Source: Acinetobacter gerneri DSM 14967 = CIP 107464 = MTCC 9824
GTDB taxonomy: Bacteria > Pseudomonadota > Gammaproteobacteria > Pseudomonadales > Moraxellaceae
Length of the DNA stretch: 64,000 bases
Assembly: GCF_000368565.1 (NCBI RefSeq)
Contig: NZ_KB849544.1
Span: 95,064 to 159,063 of the forward strand
Direction: 5' to 3'
Shown piece by piece: positions 25,601 to 35,690 of this stretch. Below the pieces are notes generated by a model, which had not been told where the DNA came from, did not search any database, and saw nothing but the letters and a program-made list of their open reading frames with translations. Each line of letters starts with the position of its first letter. The first letter of the stretch is position 1. A program made the position numbers and the translations under genes.

Positions 25601-26800
25601 ATGCAAATCCCGACATCGCTACAATCAAGTAGGCAAGCTCAGCCACAGCAAAACACAGCAGGTCATTTGCTGACGACGCTAAAAACCTACAAATATCCTG
25701 ATCATCATCCAGCAATTTTGGAAATGATTGATATACAGAAAAATTTTGGACAATTCAAAGCGCTCGATCACATCAATTTAGATTTGAAAGCTGGAGAATT
25801 TGTTAGCTTTTTAGGTCCATCAGGCTGTGGTAAAACGACTTTATTAAGGATTATCGCCGGTCTTGAAAACCAGGATTATGGAAAAATCGTCAAAAAAGGC
25901 GTTGATATTAGTTTGCAAAATGCTGAAAAAAGAGGATGTGGAATCGTTTTTCAAAATTATGCATTATTTCCAAATTTAACTGTGGAAGAAAATATTGCCT
26001 TTGGATTGGATAAAAAGATTTGGAATAAAGCACAGCGAGCAGAACGAATCCAATTCCTTTTAGAGTTGATTTCTTTACCAGATATTGCCAAAAAATATCC
26101 AAATCAACTGTCTGGTGGACAACAACAGCGAGTTGCTTTAGCGCGAGCAATTGCACCGAAACCCGACCTTTTGTTATTGGATGAACCCTTATCGGCGCTT
26201 GATGCACAAGTTCGACTCAATTTGCGTCAAAAAATTCGCTCGATTCAAACACAATTTAATCTGGCAACGATAATGGTAACGCATGATCAGGAAGAGGCGC
26301 TGAGTATTTCTGACCGTGTGGTGGTCATGAATCATGGCATCATTGAACAAATTGATACGCCACATAATATTTACTATAAACCACAAAGTAAATTTGTAGC
26401 TCAGTTTATTGGGACAATGAATTTTTTAGATGCGATTTCACATGATTCTCATCAATTAACAGTGTTTGAAAATACTACGATCAAAGTTTCTGCTTCAAAT
26501 GTTCAAATAGGGCAGAAATACACTGTAGGTTTTCGCCCAGAAGCTGTTGAAATATTGAGTGAAAAACCACATGAAAATGATCAATTTTTACTATTACCTA
26601 TTCAAGTGATAAGTAGTGAGTTTTTAGGTGCAAAACGCCGTATTTTTTCTAAGCTTGATTTGGAAAATAGTACATCAACTGAAATTCTACAGATTGAAAT
26701 TGAACAGCAAAATATTCAATTTTTACAAGAAAAAATGTGGATCAAAGTAGTAACGAATATGCTTCACGTTTTTGATGAGCAGGGACATGCCTTATGTTAA
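25601..26800 (+). CDS. phnT: 2-aminoethylphosphonate ABC transporter ATPase
   Basis: A 399-residue nucleotide-binding subunit. Walker A GPSGCGKTTL, Q-loop 'GIVFQNYALFPN', signature LSGGQQQRVALARA and Walker B DLLLLDEPLSALD are all present, followed by the switch His in MVTHDQEEA. A C-terminal TOBE-like regulatory region starts near residue 270 ('FIGTMNFLDA', 'GFRPEAVEIL'). An extra about 40 residues precede the core domain, longer than typical. It overlaps the permease start by 7 bp. Confidence 0.92.
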   Translation: MQIPTSLQSSRQAQPQQNTAGHLLTTLKTYKYPDHHPAILEMIDIQKNFGQFKALDHINLDLKAGEFVSFLGPSGCGKTTLLRIIAGLENQDYGKIVKKGVDISLQNAEKRGCGIVFQNYALFPNLTVEENIAFGLDKKIWNKAQRAERIQFLLELISLPDIAKKYPNQLSGGQQQRVALARAIAPKPDLLLLDEPLSALDAQVRLNLRQKIRSIQTQFNLATIMVTHDQEEALSISDRVVVMNHGIIEQIDTPHNIYYKPQSKFVAQFIGTMNFLDAISHDSHQLTVFENTTIKVSASNVQIGQKYTVGFRPEAVEILSEKPHENDQFLLLPIQVISSEFLGAKRRIFSKLDLENSTSTEILQIEIEQQNIQFLQEKMWIKVVTNMLHVFDEQGHALC

Positions 26801-28503
26801 ATCAGACAGCATCTGCTATTTTAAAAACCCAAACACGTCAGAAAAATCGCTATTCGTTACGTTCAACGCTTGCTCTATTTATCTGTGCAGTTGTATTGAG
26901 TTTATTGATCATTGCGCCATTGATGATGTTGTTTAAAAGTGCATTTTATGATGAAAATCAGTTTCTTATAGGGCTATCTAATTTCTATGCCTATTTTTCT
27001 AATGCCTCATTACTCAGCTCTATCTTTAATTCATTTTGGATCGCTTTTGTTGCAACGTCGCTTACTGTGTTCTTAGCAAGCATTTATGCTTTTGCCTTAA
27101 CTAATGTCAATATCAAAGCAAAAGGTTTTTTTAAAGCTGTCGCATTTTTGCCTATATTAGCACCGTCATTATTGCCATCTTTGGCATTGGTTTATTTATT
27201 TGGGCAACAAGGCGTACTTAAAAGCTTGCTTGGTAATACTGAAATATATGGCCCAATTGGAATATTGATCAGTTATTGTTTCTGGCTTTTTCCTGCAATT
27301 TTGATGTTGATGATGGCTTCATTTCGAAATATTGATCAGCGTTTAATAGAGGCCTCCCAATCACTAGGCAAGAGCTTATTAAGTACACATTTTCACGTAA
27401 CTTTGCCAGCAATTCGCTATGGATTAGTCAGTGCATGTCTGGTTTCATTTACCTATGTTTTGACAGATTTTGGTATCCCAAAAGTGATCGGTGGCTCATT
27501 CAATATGATGGCTTTGGATGTCTATAAGCAAATAATTGGGCAACAAAACTTTAATATGGGTGCGGTGATTTCGATTTTGTTACTTTGTCCTGCGGTCTTA
27601 GCATTCGCATTTGATCGTTTTCAAAGTAAGCGTCAGGCAAGATATCAAAGTTTTCAAATTAAACCTTATATTGCGAAGCAAAATAAGAAATTGGAATTTG
27701 CATTAACTGCTTTTTGTAGTGTGATTTCTGCTTTTATTTTATTGGTGATTATTACTGCAATTTTAGCTTCATTTATTAGATATTGGCCTTATGATTTAAC
27801 TTTAACATTCAATCATTATCGTTTTGATTATGCAGATGGTGGTGGCTGGGGTGCATATTTTAATTCAATTAAAATGGCGCTATTGAGTACGATTTTTGGT
27901 ACAGCATTAATTTTTACGATTGCCTTGTTAACAGAGCGCTTTAAGACTCATCCATTGATTAAAAACTATGTACAAATCCTCGTTTTACTGCCATTGGCTG
28001 TGCCAGGCTTAGTCCTCGGTATTGCATATATTTTATACTTTAATCGTCCAGCAAGTCATTTAGAAGTTTTGTATGGAACCATGACACTTCTTGTGATTTC
28101 TACTGTAATCCATTACTACACAGTGCCACATTTAACCTTGAGTAATGCCATTAAACAAATTCCAGCTCAACTTGATCAAGCCGCAGAGTCACTCGGCACA
28201 TCAAAATGGAAAATGCTCTGGAAAGTCTATTTACCACTATGTTTGCCAGCACTTTGTGACGTTACGGTTTATATGTTTGTCAATGCAATGACCACAGTTT
28301 CTGCGGCGATATTTCTCTATTCTCCTGATACAAATCTGGCAGCAGTAGCAGTGCTTAATATGGATGATGCTGGTGATACGGTTGCTGCTGTAGCAATGAG
28401 TATTTTGATTTTATTGACCTCTGCGGCAGTGAAAATATTGCACTGGCTTTTAACACGAAAATTGTTAATCAATACTCAAAAATGGCGTGAAGATTCATAT
28501 TAA
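26794..28503 (+). CDS. phnU: 2-aminoethylphosphonate ABC transporter permease (fused two-domain)
   Basis: A 569-residue inner-membrane protein with about 12 helices, in which two permease halves are joined in one chain, as in the PhnU2 type. Each half has an EAA-type coupling loop: first 'DQRLIEASQSLGKSLLSTHFHVTLPA', second 'LDQAAESLGTSKWKMLWKVYLPL'. It forms the channel with the ATPase above. Translation is coupled through the 7-bp overlap. Confidence 0.92.
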   Translation: MLNQTASAILKTQTRQKNRYSLRSTLALFICAVVLSLLIIAPLMMLFKSAFYDENQFLIGLSNFYAYFSNASLLSSIFNSFWIAFVATSLTVFLASIYAFALTNVNIKAKGFFKAVAFLPILAPSLLPSLALVYLFGQQGVLKSLLGNTEIYGPIGILISYCFWLFPAILMLMMASFRNIDQRLIEASQSLGKSLLSTHFHVTLPAIRYGLVSACLVSFTYVLTDFGIPKVIGGSFNMMALDVYKQIIGQQNFNMGAVISILLLCPAVLAFAFDRFQSKRQARYQSFQIKPYIAKQNKKLEFALTAFCSVISAFILLVIITAILASFIRYWPYDLTLTFNHYRFDYADGGGWGAYFNSIKMALLSTIFGTALIFTIALLTERFKTHPLIKNYVQILVLLPLAVPGLVLGIAYILYFNRPASHLEVLYGTMTLLVISTVIHYYTVPHLTLSNAIKQIPAQLDQAAESLGTSKWKMLWKVYLPLCLPALCDVTVYMFVNAMTTVSAAIFLYSPDTNLAAVAVLNMDDAGDTVAAVAMSILILLTSAAVKILHWLLTRKLLINTQKWREDSY

Positions 28504-28541
28504 TAATCATCTTCTTATCAAGATAATGTAAGTGGAAATAC

Positions 28542-29738
28542 TTGCTTGATTTTAGTTGGTTTGAAAAGTTTAAAGTGGAAAATAAAGTGAAAGCGCAATT
28601 TGATTTAATTATTGTTGGTGCTGGGATTTTAGGTTTAAGCGCGGCAATTCAAGCTCAGGAACACGGGTTAAAAGTTTGTATCATTGAAAAAGATGCTGAA
28701 CCCAACGCAGCTACACGACGTAATTTTGGCATGGTTGGAACTTCAACTTTGGCAAAACCTGAAACTAAATGGCATAAATATGCACTAAAAACATGTGAAT
28801 TTTACAAGAAAATTCAAGATAAAACTGATATTTCATTTCAGAAAAGATCTGGATTATATCTAGCCAATACAGAACTGGAGTTCAATGTTTTAAAAGAATT
28901 TTCAGAAAGTGCAGCTGCATATGGAATAGCGAGTCAATTATTAAGCCCAAAAATGTTAAACAACAGGTTTGATTATTTACGACCTAAATACGATTTTGAA
29001 GGTGCCTTAATTGTTGAAAATGATTATTCGGTAGAGCCCCATTTAATCGGACTTAGACTACTCGATTATGCCCGCGCAGTAGGAATTGAGGTTATTACAA
29101 ATAGTAGTGTAATAAAAACTTTCAATGAATCAGGTGTTTGTAAAGCTAAACTAGCAAATTCAGAATGCTATAGCTCAAGTAAAATTTTAATATGTCATGG
29201 CGCTACAGTCGATATTTTATATCCTGATTTATTAAAACAATCAGGTGCAAAGATTTGTACTTTACAAATGGCACTCACCAAACCATTTCATCAACGGCTC
29301 GACATGTCTATTTATTCTGGATTATCGATTGTACGTTATCCTGCGTTTGAGATCTGTCCGAGCTACGTAGCTTTACAGCAAAATGAACAGCCCAATCTCG
29401 TGAAAGATTATGGGATACATATATTAATTAAACAAAATGAATTTGGAGAATTGATTATTGGTGATAGCCATGAATATGACGAGATTGGTGATACACCACG
29501 ATATGAACAACGTGAAGAAATTAATCAATTTATTTTGCAATATTGTAGTGAAAATATTGGCATAAATCTGCCAGAAATTTCCAAACGTTGGACTGGTTCT
29601 TATCTTAGTCACCCTGAAAAAATGGCACTTGTCACTGAAGCTGAACCAAATATTTATTTGATTAGTGCAATTGCTGGTAAGGGAATGACGACGGGCGCTG
29701 GATTTATGCAAGAAATTTTAGAGCAAAAAATATTTTAA
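28542..29738 (+). CDS. FAD-dependent oxidoreductase of phosphonate clusters (TIGR03364-like)
   Basis: A D-amino-acid-oxidase-fold flavoenzyme, up to 398 residues. The FAD-binding block LIIVGAGILGLSAAIQAQ follows the start, and the C-terminal 'IYLISAIAGKGMTTGAGFM' closes the FAD site. Proteins of this type occur in aminoethylphosphonate operons. Recent work has shown that several (PbfC/PbfD-like) oxidise N-methyl- or hydroxy-aminoethylphosphonate to feed phosphonoacetaldehyde; that is the likely role, but the exact substrate cannot be read from sequence. The start is uncertain: TTG 28542, GTG 28575 or GTG 28587 (which places the FAD motif near residue 9) are all possible. It is the last gene of the transport block, before operator 2. 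Confidence 0.82.
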   Translation: MLDFSWFEKFKVENKVKAQFDLIIVGAGILGLSAAIQAQEHGLKVCIIEKDAEPNAATRRNFGMVGTSTLAKPETKWHKYALKTCEFYKKIQDKTDISFQKRSGLYLANTELEFNVLKEFSESAAAYGIASQLLSPKMLNNRFDYLRPKYDFEGALIVENDYSVEPHLIGLRLLDYARAVGIEVITNSSVIKTFNESGVCKAKLANSECYSSSKILICHGATVDILYPDLLKQSGAKICTLQMALTKPFHQRLDMSIYSGLSIVRYPAFEICPSYVALQQNEQPNLVKDYGIHILIKQNEFGELIIGDSHEYDEIGDTPRYEQREEINQFILQYCSENIGINLPEISKRWTGSYLSHPEKMALVTEAEPNIYLISAIAGKGMTTGAGFMQEILEQKIF

Positions 29739-29754
29739 TTTTTTTGTTTCTGTC

Positions 29755-29772
29755 ATCTGGTTTAAACCAGAT
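29755..29772. promoter_or_regulatory. PhnF-like operator 2 (phnW-phnX)
   Basis: Perfect 18-bp palindrome ATCTGGTTTAAACCAGAT, identical over 18 bp to operator 1. It sits 42 bp upstream of the phnW ATG and therefore probably overlaps its promoter. Confidence 0.85.
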
Positions 29773-29813
29773 TGGTGTAAGATTAATTTATAGATCAAAG
29801 AAGAGACATTTAC

Positions 29814-30980
29814 ATGAATATTCAAACAGAACTAAACCGAGAGCAAAGTGAAGTTGAGAGCCAAGTTATAGATCACGATTTAGAGAATCGCTATTTACTG
29901 CTCACTCCTGGACCTTTATCAACGTCAAATACAGTACGTAAAGCAATGCAACGTGACTGGTGTACTTGGGATAAAGAGTACAATGTACTTGTACAAGAAA
30001 TACGACAAAAATTAGTTAATCTATCAACTAAAAATACAGAGCTATATACGGCAGTGCTTATGCAAGGTAGCGGAAGTTTTGCTGTTGAATCGGTTTTAGG
30101 TTCAGTGATTCCGCGAGATGGAAAAATTTTAATTATTAATAATGGCGCTTATGGTGCACGAATGGTGCAAATGGCGAAGTATTTAAATATTGAAGTTGTA
30201 GAGTTAAATTATGCAGAGACTCAAAGTCCTTCTTTAAAAGAAATAGAACAAGTGCTCCAAGATCAAAAAATCACACATGTGGCTTGTGTTCATTGCGAAA
30301 CGACTACAGGAATCCTCAATCCAATTAAGCAAATTGGGCAGTTGGTCAAATCATCTGGGAAAATTTGGATCGTCGATGCAATGAGCTCATTTGGTGGAGT
30401 CCCATTAGATCTAGCTGATTTAGAAATAGATTTTTTAATTTCTAGTGCGAATAAATGTATTCAAGGTGTTCCAGGTTTTGGCTTTGTAGTAGCAAAACGC
30501 GAACAAATCGAAAAATGCCAAGGTCGTGCTCGATCTGTAAGTCTTGATTTATATGATCAATGGAACACCATGGAAAAGTATGAAGGTAAATGGCGCTTTA
30601 CTTCACCTACACATGTTGTACGCGCTTTTTATCAGGCTTTACTTGAATTAGACATCGAAGGCGGGGTCGCTGCTCGTTTTAAACGTTATCAGGAAAATCA
30701 AAGAAAACTCGAGCAAGGCATGCAAAAGTTAGCTTTCAAATTGGTTTTAGATAACACCGTTGAGCAATCTCCGATTATTACCACTTTTTTATATCCTGAA
30801 AATGAAAAGTTTAGTTTTCAAGCATTTTATGAAGCACTTAAAGCCTCAGGATTTGTGATTTATCCCGGAAAAGTTTCAGATTTAAATTGTTTCCGTATTG
30901 GCAATATCGGAGAAGTTTATCCATCTGATATAGATCGTTTATTAGTGGCAATTGAACAATATTGCCAAAAAGAACTTTGA
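29814..30980 (+). CDS. phnW: 2-aminoethylphosphonate-pyruvate transaminase
   Basis: PLP enzyme transferring the amino group of 2-aminoethylphosphonate to pyruvate, giving phosphonoacetaldehyde and alanine. 388 residues, with about 20 extra at the N-terminus compared with Salmonella PhnW. It shows '[21 protein letters not shown]', the PLP-phosphate [10 protein letters not shown] region, Asp188 in [10 protein letters not shown], and the Schiff-base Lys214 in [12 protein letters not shown]. It begins the second block and pairs with phnX. Confidence 0.95.
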   Translation: MNIQTELNREQSEVESQVIDHDLENRYLLLTPGPLSTSNTVRKAMQRDWCTWDKEYNVLVQEIRQKLVNLSTKNTELYTAVLMQGSGSFAVESVLGSVIPRDGKILIINNGAYGARMVQMAKYLNIEVVELNYAETQSPSLKEIEQVLQDQKITHVACVHCETTTGILNPIKQIGQLVKSSGKIWIVDAMSSFGGVPLDLADLEIDFLISSANKCIQGVPGFGFVVAKREQIEKCQGRARSVSLDLYDQWNTMEKYEGKWRFTSPTHVVRAFYQALLELDIEGGVAARFKRYQENQRKLEQGMQKLAFKLVLDNTVEQSPIITTFLYPENEKFSFQAFYEALKASGFVIYPGKVSDLNCFRIGNIGEVYPSDIDRLLVAIEQYCQKEL

Positions 30981-31050
30981 AAATCGACATATTCAATATT
31001 TTAGTAAATTCAAACTTGAAGTAAACACCACTTAATTAGGTAAACTTATC

Positions 31051-31863
31051 ATGGTAAATGTAAATAAAATTCAAGCAGTAGTATTTGATTGGGCTGGTAC
31101 AACAGTTGACTTTGGTTCTCGCGCTCCAATTTTAGCATTCATGGCATTATTTAAAGACAATAATGTTGAAATTTCAATTGAAGAAGCACGTGAACCGATG
31201 GGTTTAGAAAAGCGTGATCATATTGCAGCCGTTTTGGCTATGCCACGTGTGGCTGAAGCATGGTTACAGGTATATGGGGCCAAAGCGACCGAACAAGATA
31301 TTGATCGTTTATATCAAGATTTCATTCCGTATCAGCTTAAAACAATTCCGAATTGTGCTGAATTGATACCGGGAGCTTTAGCAACATTTGAAAATATTAA
31401 AAATCGTGGGGCAAAAATTGGGAGTAATACTGGTTATGCCAAAATGATGATTGGTGAATTAGTTCAGTTAGCAGCTCAACAAGGGTATAACCCAGACTGT
31501 ATCATCACAGCAAGTGATGTAAAGCATGGTCGACCAAACCCAGAAATGCTTTGGAAAAATCTCACTGAACTAGATGTATCCAATATCAAAAATGTAGTCA
31601 AAGTAGATGACACGATTGTTGGGATTCATGAAGGTCTAAATGCTGGATGCTGGACTGTGGGCCTAGCAATTAGTGGTAATGAAGTCGGATTGAGTTATGC
31701 TGAATGGCAAGATTTAACCGAAAAAGAACGTGAAATTTTAAGAGAAAAAGCATACATAAAAATGCGCACTTCAAATGCACATTATGTCATAGATAGTATC
31801 GCTGATTTACCTGCTGTACTAGATGATATTGAACAGCGTCTGGCAAATGGTGAAAAACCTTAA
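31051..31863 (+). CDS. phnX: phosphonoacetaldehyde hydrolase (phosphonatase)
   Basis: HAD-superfamily enzyme that cleaves the C-P bond of phosphonoacetaldehyde to acetaldehyde and phosphate, 270 residues. The nucleophile Asp13 lies in VVFDWAGTTVD; the +2 residue is Ala, as in true phosphonatases. The Schiff-base Lys54 lies in MGLEKRDH, and the acidic motif is VVKVDDTIVG. Together with phnW and the transporter it completes use of aminoethylphosphonate as a P (and possibly C/N) source. A strong terminator follows. Confidence 0.95.
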   Translation: MVNVNKIQAVVFDWAGTTVDFGSRAPILAFMALFKDNNVEISIEEAREPMGLEKRDHIAAVLAMPRVAEAWLQVYGAKATEQDIDRLYQDFIPYQLKTIPNCAELIPGALATFENIKNRGAKIGSNTGYAKMMIGELVQLAAQQGYNPDCIITASDVKHGRPNPEMLWKNLTELDVSNIKNVVKVDDTIVGIHEGLNAGCWTVGLAISGNEVGLSYAEWQDLTEKEREILREKAYIKMRTSNAHYVIDSIADLPAVLDDIEQRLANGEKP

Positions 31864-31883
31864 GTTAACAGAGTAGTAAAATT

Positions 31884-31922
31884 AAGCATGTGGTTTATAT
31901 AAAACAGACCACATGCTTTTTT
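31884..31922 (+). terminator. rho-independent terminator (phnX)
   Basis: Eleven-base stem AAGCATGTGGT / ACCACATGCTT with a T run; it can also serve the convergent dsb operon. Confidence 0.88.
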
Positions 31923-31936
31923 ATATTCTAAGTTAG

Positions 31937-32686
31937 TTAATTGAGCAACTTAGCTATATCTTTTGGTGCGCCTTGTTGGCTTTGCACTTCACCATCTGCA
32001 TTTTTCCAGACGATACCCGGCGTCGCATAAAAACCATATTTATCCATGAGTTTTGCATTTTCATCGAGTTGATCGGATAGATTTTTTGGAATATTTTGCA
32101 TTTCTTTCACTTTATTTTTACCCTCAGAGAGATTATAAAGTTTAAAAACTTCTTCAGGATTTTTAGCGCTCAATAATGTTGCTGCTTGTGCTTTACTTGA
32201 TGGACGGATCACACCCACCATAATATGGCGTAATTGGACTTTTCCAGAATCAACCCAAGGGCGTGCTTGTTTCCAAAAGGTATGACAATAAGGGCAGTTA
32301 GGATCGGAAAATACATAAACAACTTTAGGGGCTTTGGGATCACCATCCTGAATCCATTTAGATTTTTCAAGTGAACTCCATACCTCATCTAATACAGCCG
32401 TTTTCACATGATCATTGATGGCTTTTTCAGTCAAATTTACATTACTTTTATCAAATAAATCGCCGACGATATAGTATTTTTGATCATTTGAAATAAAGAC
32501 GGTCGATGGATATTCATCTTTATATCCAGCCCAACCTGTTAAACCTTGCGGAGCATCGATTTGTTTTACAAATTGGTAGCCTTGTTTTTGCAATTGTTCT
32601 TTAACTGTTTCTGCTAAAACATTTTGACTCAAAAATATTGAAATACTTGCAAATATTAAGCCTAGATTATGTATTTTCATCTTCAT
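31937..32686 (-). CDS. dsbG: DsbG-like thiol:disulfide isomerase
   Basis: Periplasmic disulfide isomerase/reductase, 249 residues. Signal peptide about 1-25 (ending VLA), an N-terminal dimerisation part (about 26-100), then a thioredoxin-fold domain with Cys131-Pro-Tyr-Cys134 (DPNCPYCHTFW) and cis-Pro in 'YGFYATPGIVW'. The CPYC motif is that of DsbG; length fits. It should be kept reduced by DsbD upstream. Its start overlaps the stop of the TlpA-like gene (ATGA). Confidence 0.9.
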   Translation of the reverse strand: MKMKIHNLGLIFASISIFLSQNVLAETVKEQLQKQGYQFVKQIDAPQGLTGWAGYKDEYPSTVFISNDQKYYIVGDLFDKSNVNLTEKAINDHVKTAVLDEVWSSLEKSKWIQDGDPKAPKVVYVFSDPNCPYCHTFWKQARPWVDSGKVQLRHIMVGVIRPSSKAQAATLLSAKNPEEVFKLYNLSEGKNKVKEMQNIPKNLSDQLDENAKLMDKYGFYATPGIVWKNADGEVQSQQGAPKDIAKLLN

Positions 32687-33510
32687 TCCTGTATCGATTT
32701 CAACTTTTGCTCTAGAACTGCGTGACTTATTTCGCCCATATGTGTGGTCACCAGATTTCCTTTTGCATCAAAGAAAAGGGTGCTCGGCAAACCAAATAGT
32801 CCTGTTTTTTGGGCAAGTTCACCATTTTTATCTAAAAGAATACCGTGAAGTTTAATGTTTTGTTTGTCGAGGTATTGTTGAATCGCCTCAGCATCTTCCC
32901 CCTGATTAATAAATAGAAAATTCACGTTTTTATGGGCTATTTGTGCATTGCTTAACAATGGCATTTCTTTGCGACAAGGTGGGCACCAACTGGCCCATAA
33001 GTTGATTACAATTGGTTTTCCGCGAAAGTCATTAAGTTGATATTGTTGATTATCTAAGCCCATAAAGCTAAGTTCTGGAAAAATCTGATACTGTTTTTGA
33101 TATTGCTTTAAGGCACTAAAGCCAACAACATTGATTGCAATGAAAATAGATAAGGCGATGACCAAGATTTTTTTATTGAAATTCTTATTTTTAAATAAGA
33201 AATAAATGAAAGCTGCAATAAATCCAGAAAATGGTTCAAAACCATGATCTTGTATTTTGATTATATCAATCCAATTTGTTGAATAAGCTTGGAAATTCAA
33301 GCCGATAAATACCAATCTTGCGATCAGCAAACCGATAATGATACAGCCCCAAATAGAATCTTTGAACTTTTCCCATATTGGCTGTGATATTTCTGCACTT
33401 TTCCTGTAAAACCCACTGATTAAAATCGCACAGAAAATACCTAAAACAGGGATAATGATAATCCACGGCAACATCAACGGACCCAGATGAACAGCATTTG
33501 GTGTGATCAT
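32683..33510 (-). CDS. dsbE: membrane-anchored TlpA/DsbE-like thioredoxin
   Basis: A 275-residue protein with a polytopic N-terminal half and a C-terminal periplasmic thioredoxin domain. Residues about 8-135 hold four hydrophobic segments, more than the single anchor of classical TlpA/CcmG. The thioredoxin domain has Cys176-Pro-Pro-Cys179 (WASWCPPCRKEM) and 'GLPSTLFFDAKG' as the cis-Pro loop. It is the middle gene of a dsbD-dsbE-dsbG operon and probably passes electrons from DsbD to partners. The symbol follows the usage for the equivalent Pseudomonas operon. Confidence 0.85.
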   Translation of the reverse strand: MITPNAVHLGPLMLPWIIIIPVLGIFCAILISGFYRKSAEISQPIWEKFKDSIWGCIIIGLLIARLVFIGLNFQAYSTNWIDIIKIQDHGFEPFSGFIAAFIYFLFKNKNFNKKILVIALSIFIAINVVGFSALKQYQKQYQIFPELSFMGLDNQQYQLNDFRGKPIVINLWASWCPPCRKEMPLLSNAQIAHKNVNFLFINQGEDAEAIQQYLDKQNIKLHGILLDKNGELAQKTGLFGLPSTLFFDAKGNLVTTHMGEISHAVLEQKLKSIQE

Positions 33511-33511
33511 C

Positions 33512-35563
33512 TTATGGTTCAGCCTTATTTAATTGAGTAATCAACTCTTGAGCTGTAAATGTACCTGTTAAACGCAAATCACGTTTTTCACTCGCATCAT
33601 GATTTAAAAACAGTACAGTAGGTGGTCCTAAAATTTGCTTATTTTTCAAAATAATATCTTGTGATGCATTGTATTTACTCAAATCTAACTTAATTCGAGT
33701 GAAATTTTGCAAAGCTGTTTGAACGTCTTTTCGAGGCATAACTTCACGTTCAATAGGTTGGCAGGCAACACACCAATCAGCATAAACATCCAAAACAATA
33801 TGCTTATTTTCAGATTTTGCTTGTGCGATCGCAGTATTAAGCTCATCCAAAGTACTGACTGTGGTCCATTCATAATGTTGCTCAGCATTTTCAATATGCA
33901 TGCGATTTACTGTATTTTTTATATTCCAAATACTTAGACCAAGACAGAGAAGGGTTAAGCAACTCAAAATGATTTTATGTGAAAATTTCTGTGATTTAGT
34001 GATAATCCAAAGTAGATATATAGCCAGTGCAATAAGCAAAGCTGCAAATAAGGTGTTATAGAGCCAATTTGCTAGCATTGGTCTAAAGAAATAGACGGCA
34101 ACCATCAGCATAATAAAACCGAAACTGACTTTTAATCGATCCATCCAAAGACCGGGTTTTGGCAGGTATTTAGAGCCAAAAACGCTGGCAATAAATAAAG
34201 GAAGACCGATCCCTAATCCTAAAATGAATAGATATAAACCACCCAAAAAGGCACTTTGCGACTGAGAAACAAAGAGAAGTGCTCCAGCTAAAGGTGCGCT
34301 CATACATGGTCCGACGATCAAGGCAGACAACATCCCCATAACGATCGCGCCTAAAAAGGTTCCACCTTTTTGTTTGTTTTGTAATCGGTCTAATTTTTGC
34401 GCGATACTTTGAGGTAAGGCCAATTGATACAAGCCAAACATATTCAATGCAAGCAATACAAAGAAAAGGGCAAAAATAGAAACGATGATTGGACTTTGAA
34501 ACCATCGCTGAAAACTATAACCAATTTCTGCAACGACAATTCCCATGATGCTATAAACAATCGCCATGCTAATGACAAAACTTAATGCAATTGCGGCAGC
34601 TTTATAACCCGAGGCACGTTGTACGATGATGCCAGAGAGAATTGGAATTAAAGGCAATGAACAAGGTAAAAATGCCAACAATACTCCTAAACCTAGGAAA
34701 ATAAATAAATTTATAAAAATACTGTCTTTATTCAATAAATGGAAAAAAGCACTATCATCATTCCATTGTAATGACGATGTATTTTCATTTACATTGCTTG
34801 AGTTTATGTTTTTATTATCCAATTCAGTTGAAATATCTTGCTTCTGTTCATCGGTTGAAGCAGTTGAGGTTTCAGGAGTGACTTCATCTGTTAAAGCAAT
34901 TGGAGATTGAGTTTCAGTATCTTTTTGAGGGTTTAGAACCTGCTTTTCTACTGTCGGCTGATCAACAACAGGGTCTTGTTTATGCTCTACAGGAGATTTT
35001 TCTATTAATTTTTTTGCTGTTGTTGGGGGTATTTTATTTTCGTTTTCAGCTGAATTATCAATTAAATTGGCACTTTTTTGTTGCTTAAATATATTTAAAC
35101 CATGATTTGCATTAGATGACGTTTGTGGAAAAAGACCATCGCTATCCGTTTTTATCGTTGTTCTTTGTAAAGGATAACAAAGTCCATCTTCAGCACAACC
35201 TTGCCATGTAACGAAGTAACTCGAATTTGGTTTTACCGAAATAGTACTTTGGACTTGATTGTAATGGACAAAAGTTCGACCAAAAGTTGGATCATCTTTT
35301 TCATGCCCGCTTGGTAAATTGAGCTTTACAGGGGCATTATTGATCGTGACCTTAAATTGATCGTGATATAAATAGTAATGCGGCGCAATTTTCCATTTTA
35401 ATTGTGCTTTATCATTGGATGTAGATTCTGCCGAAAATTGAAATGCTTGGTCTGGCGGTAAAAAACCAGTATTGGCGTGGGCGATGTGCGACAAAGCCAA
35501 TACAGAAAATAGAACCAAGTTTATTAAATATTTAAAATTCATAATTCCAAAAATATATTTCAT
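33512..35563 (-). CDS. dsbD: DsbD, transmembrane thiol reductase
   Basis: Carries electrons from cytosolic thioredoxin to the periplasm, 683 residues. A signal peptide is followed by an N-terminal immunoglobulin-like domain (about 35-150) with the Cys pair WQGCAEDGLCYPL. A long Glu/Thr/Lys-rich linker (about 150-270) is unusually extended. Eight membrane helices (about 280-530) hold conserved cysteines in LAFLPCSLPLIPI and VGPCMSAPLAG. The C-terminal thioredoxin domain has CVACQP (YADWCVACQPIERE). The first Met is at 35563; Met8 at 35542 is equally plausible. It heads the operon and diverges from the response-regulator gene. Confidence 0.92.
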   Translation of the reverse strand: MKYIFGIMNFKYLINLVLFSVLALSHIAHANTGFLPPDQAFQFSAESTSNDKAQLKWKIAPHYYLYHDQFKVTINNAPVKLNLPSGHEKDDPTFGRTFVHYNQVQSTISVKPNSSYFVTWQGCAEDGLCYPLQRTTIKTDSDGLFPQTSSNANHGLNIFKQQKSANLIDNSAENENKIPPTTAKKLIEKSPVEHKQDPVVDQPTVEKQVLNPQKDTETQSPIALTDEVTPETSTASTDEQKQDISTELDNKNINSSNVNENTSSLQWNDDSAFFHLLNKDSIFINLFIFLGLGVLLAFLPCSLPLIPILSGIIVQRASGYKAAAIALSFVISMAIVYSIMGIVVAEIGYSFQRWFQSPIIVSIFALFFVLLALNMFGLYQLALPQSIAQKLDRLQNKQKGGTFLGAIVMGMLSALIVGPCMSAPLAGALLFVSQSQSAFLGGLYLFILGLGIGLPLFIASVFGSKYLPKPGLWMDRLKVSFGFIMLMVAVYFFRPMLANWLYNTLFAALLIALAIYLLWIITKSQKFSHKIILSCLTLLCLGLSIWNIKNTVNRMHIENAEQHYEWTTVSTLDELNTAIAQAKSENKHIVLDVYADWCVACQPIEREVMPRKDVQTALQNFTRIKLDLSKYNASQDIILKNKQILGPPTVLFLNHDASEKRDLRLTGTFTAQELITQLNKAEP

Positions 35564-35690
35564 TTACAAACATTATCCATAGATTTAGATTAAGAAAGCA
35601 TTAACAGTTGTTTTTCTTTGTAAGATAGTCAAATTCGAGCATGTTAAAGCAAGTTTGAGTTGTAAATTTAACATCTCAAAAGGAGAATTG

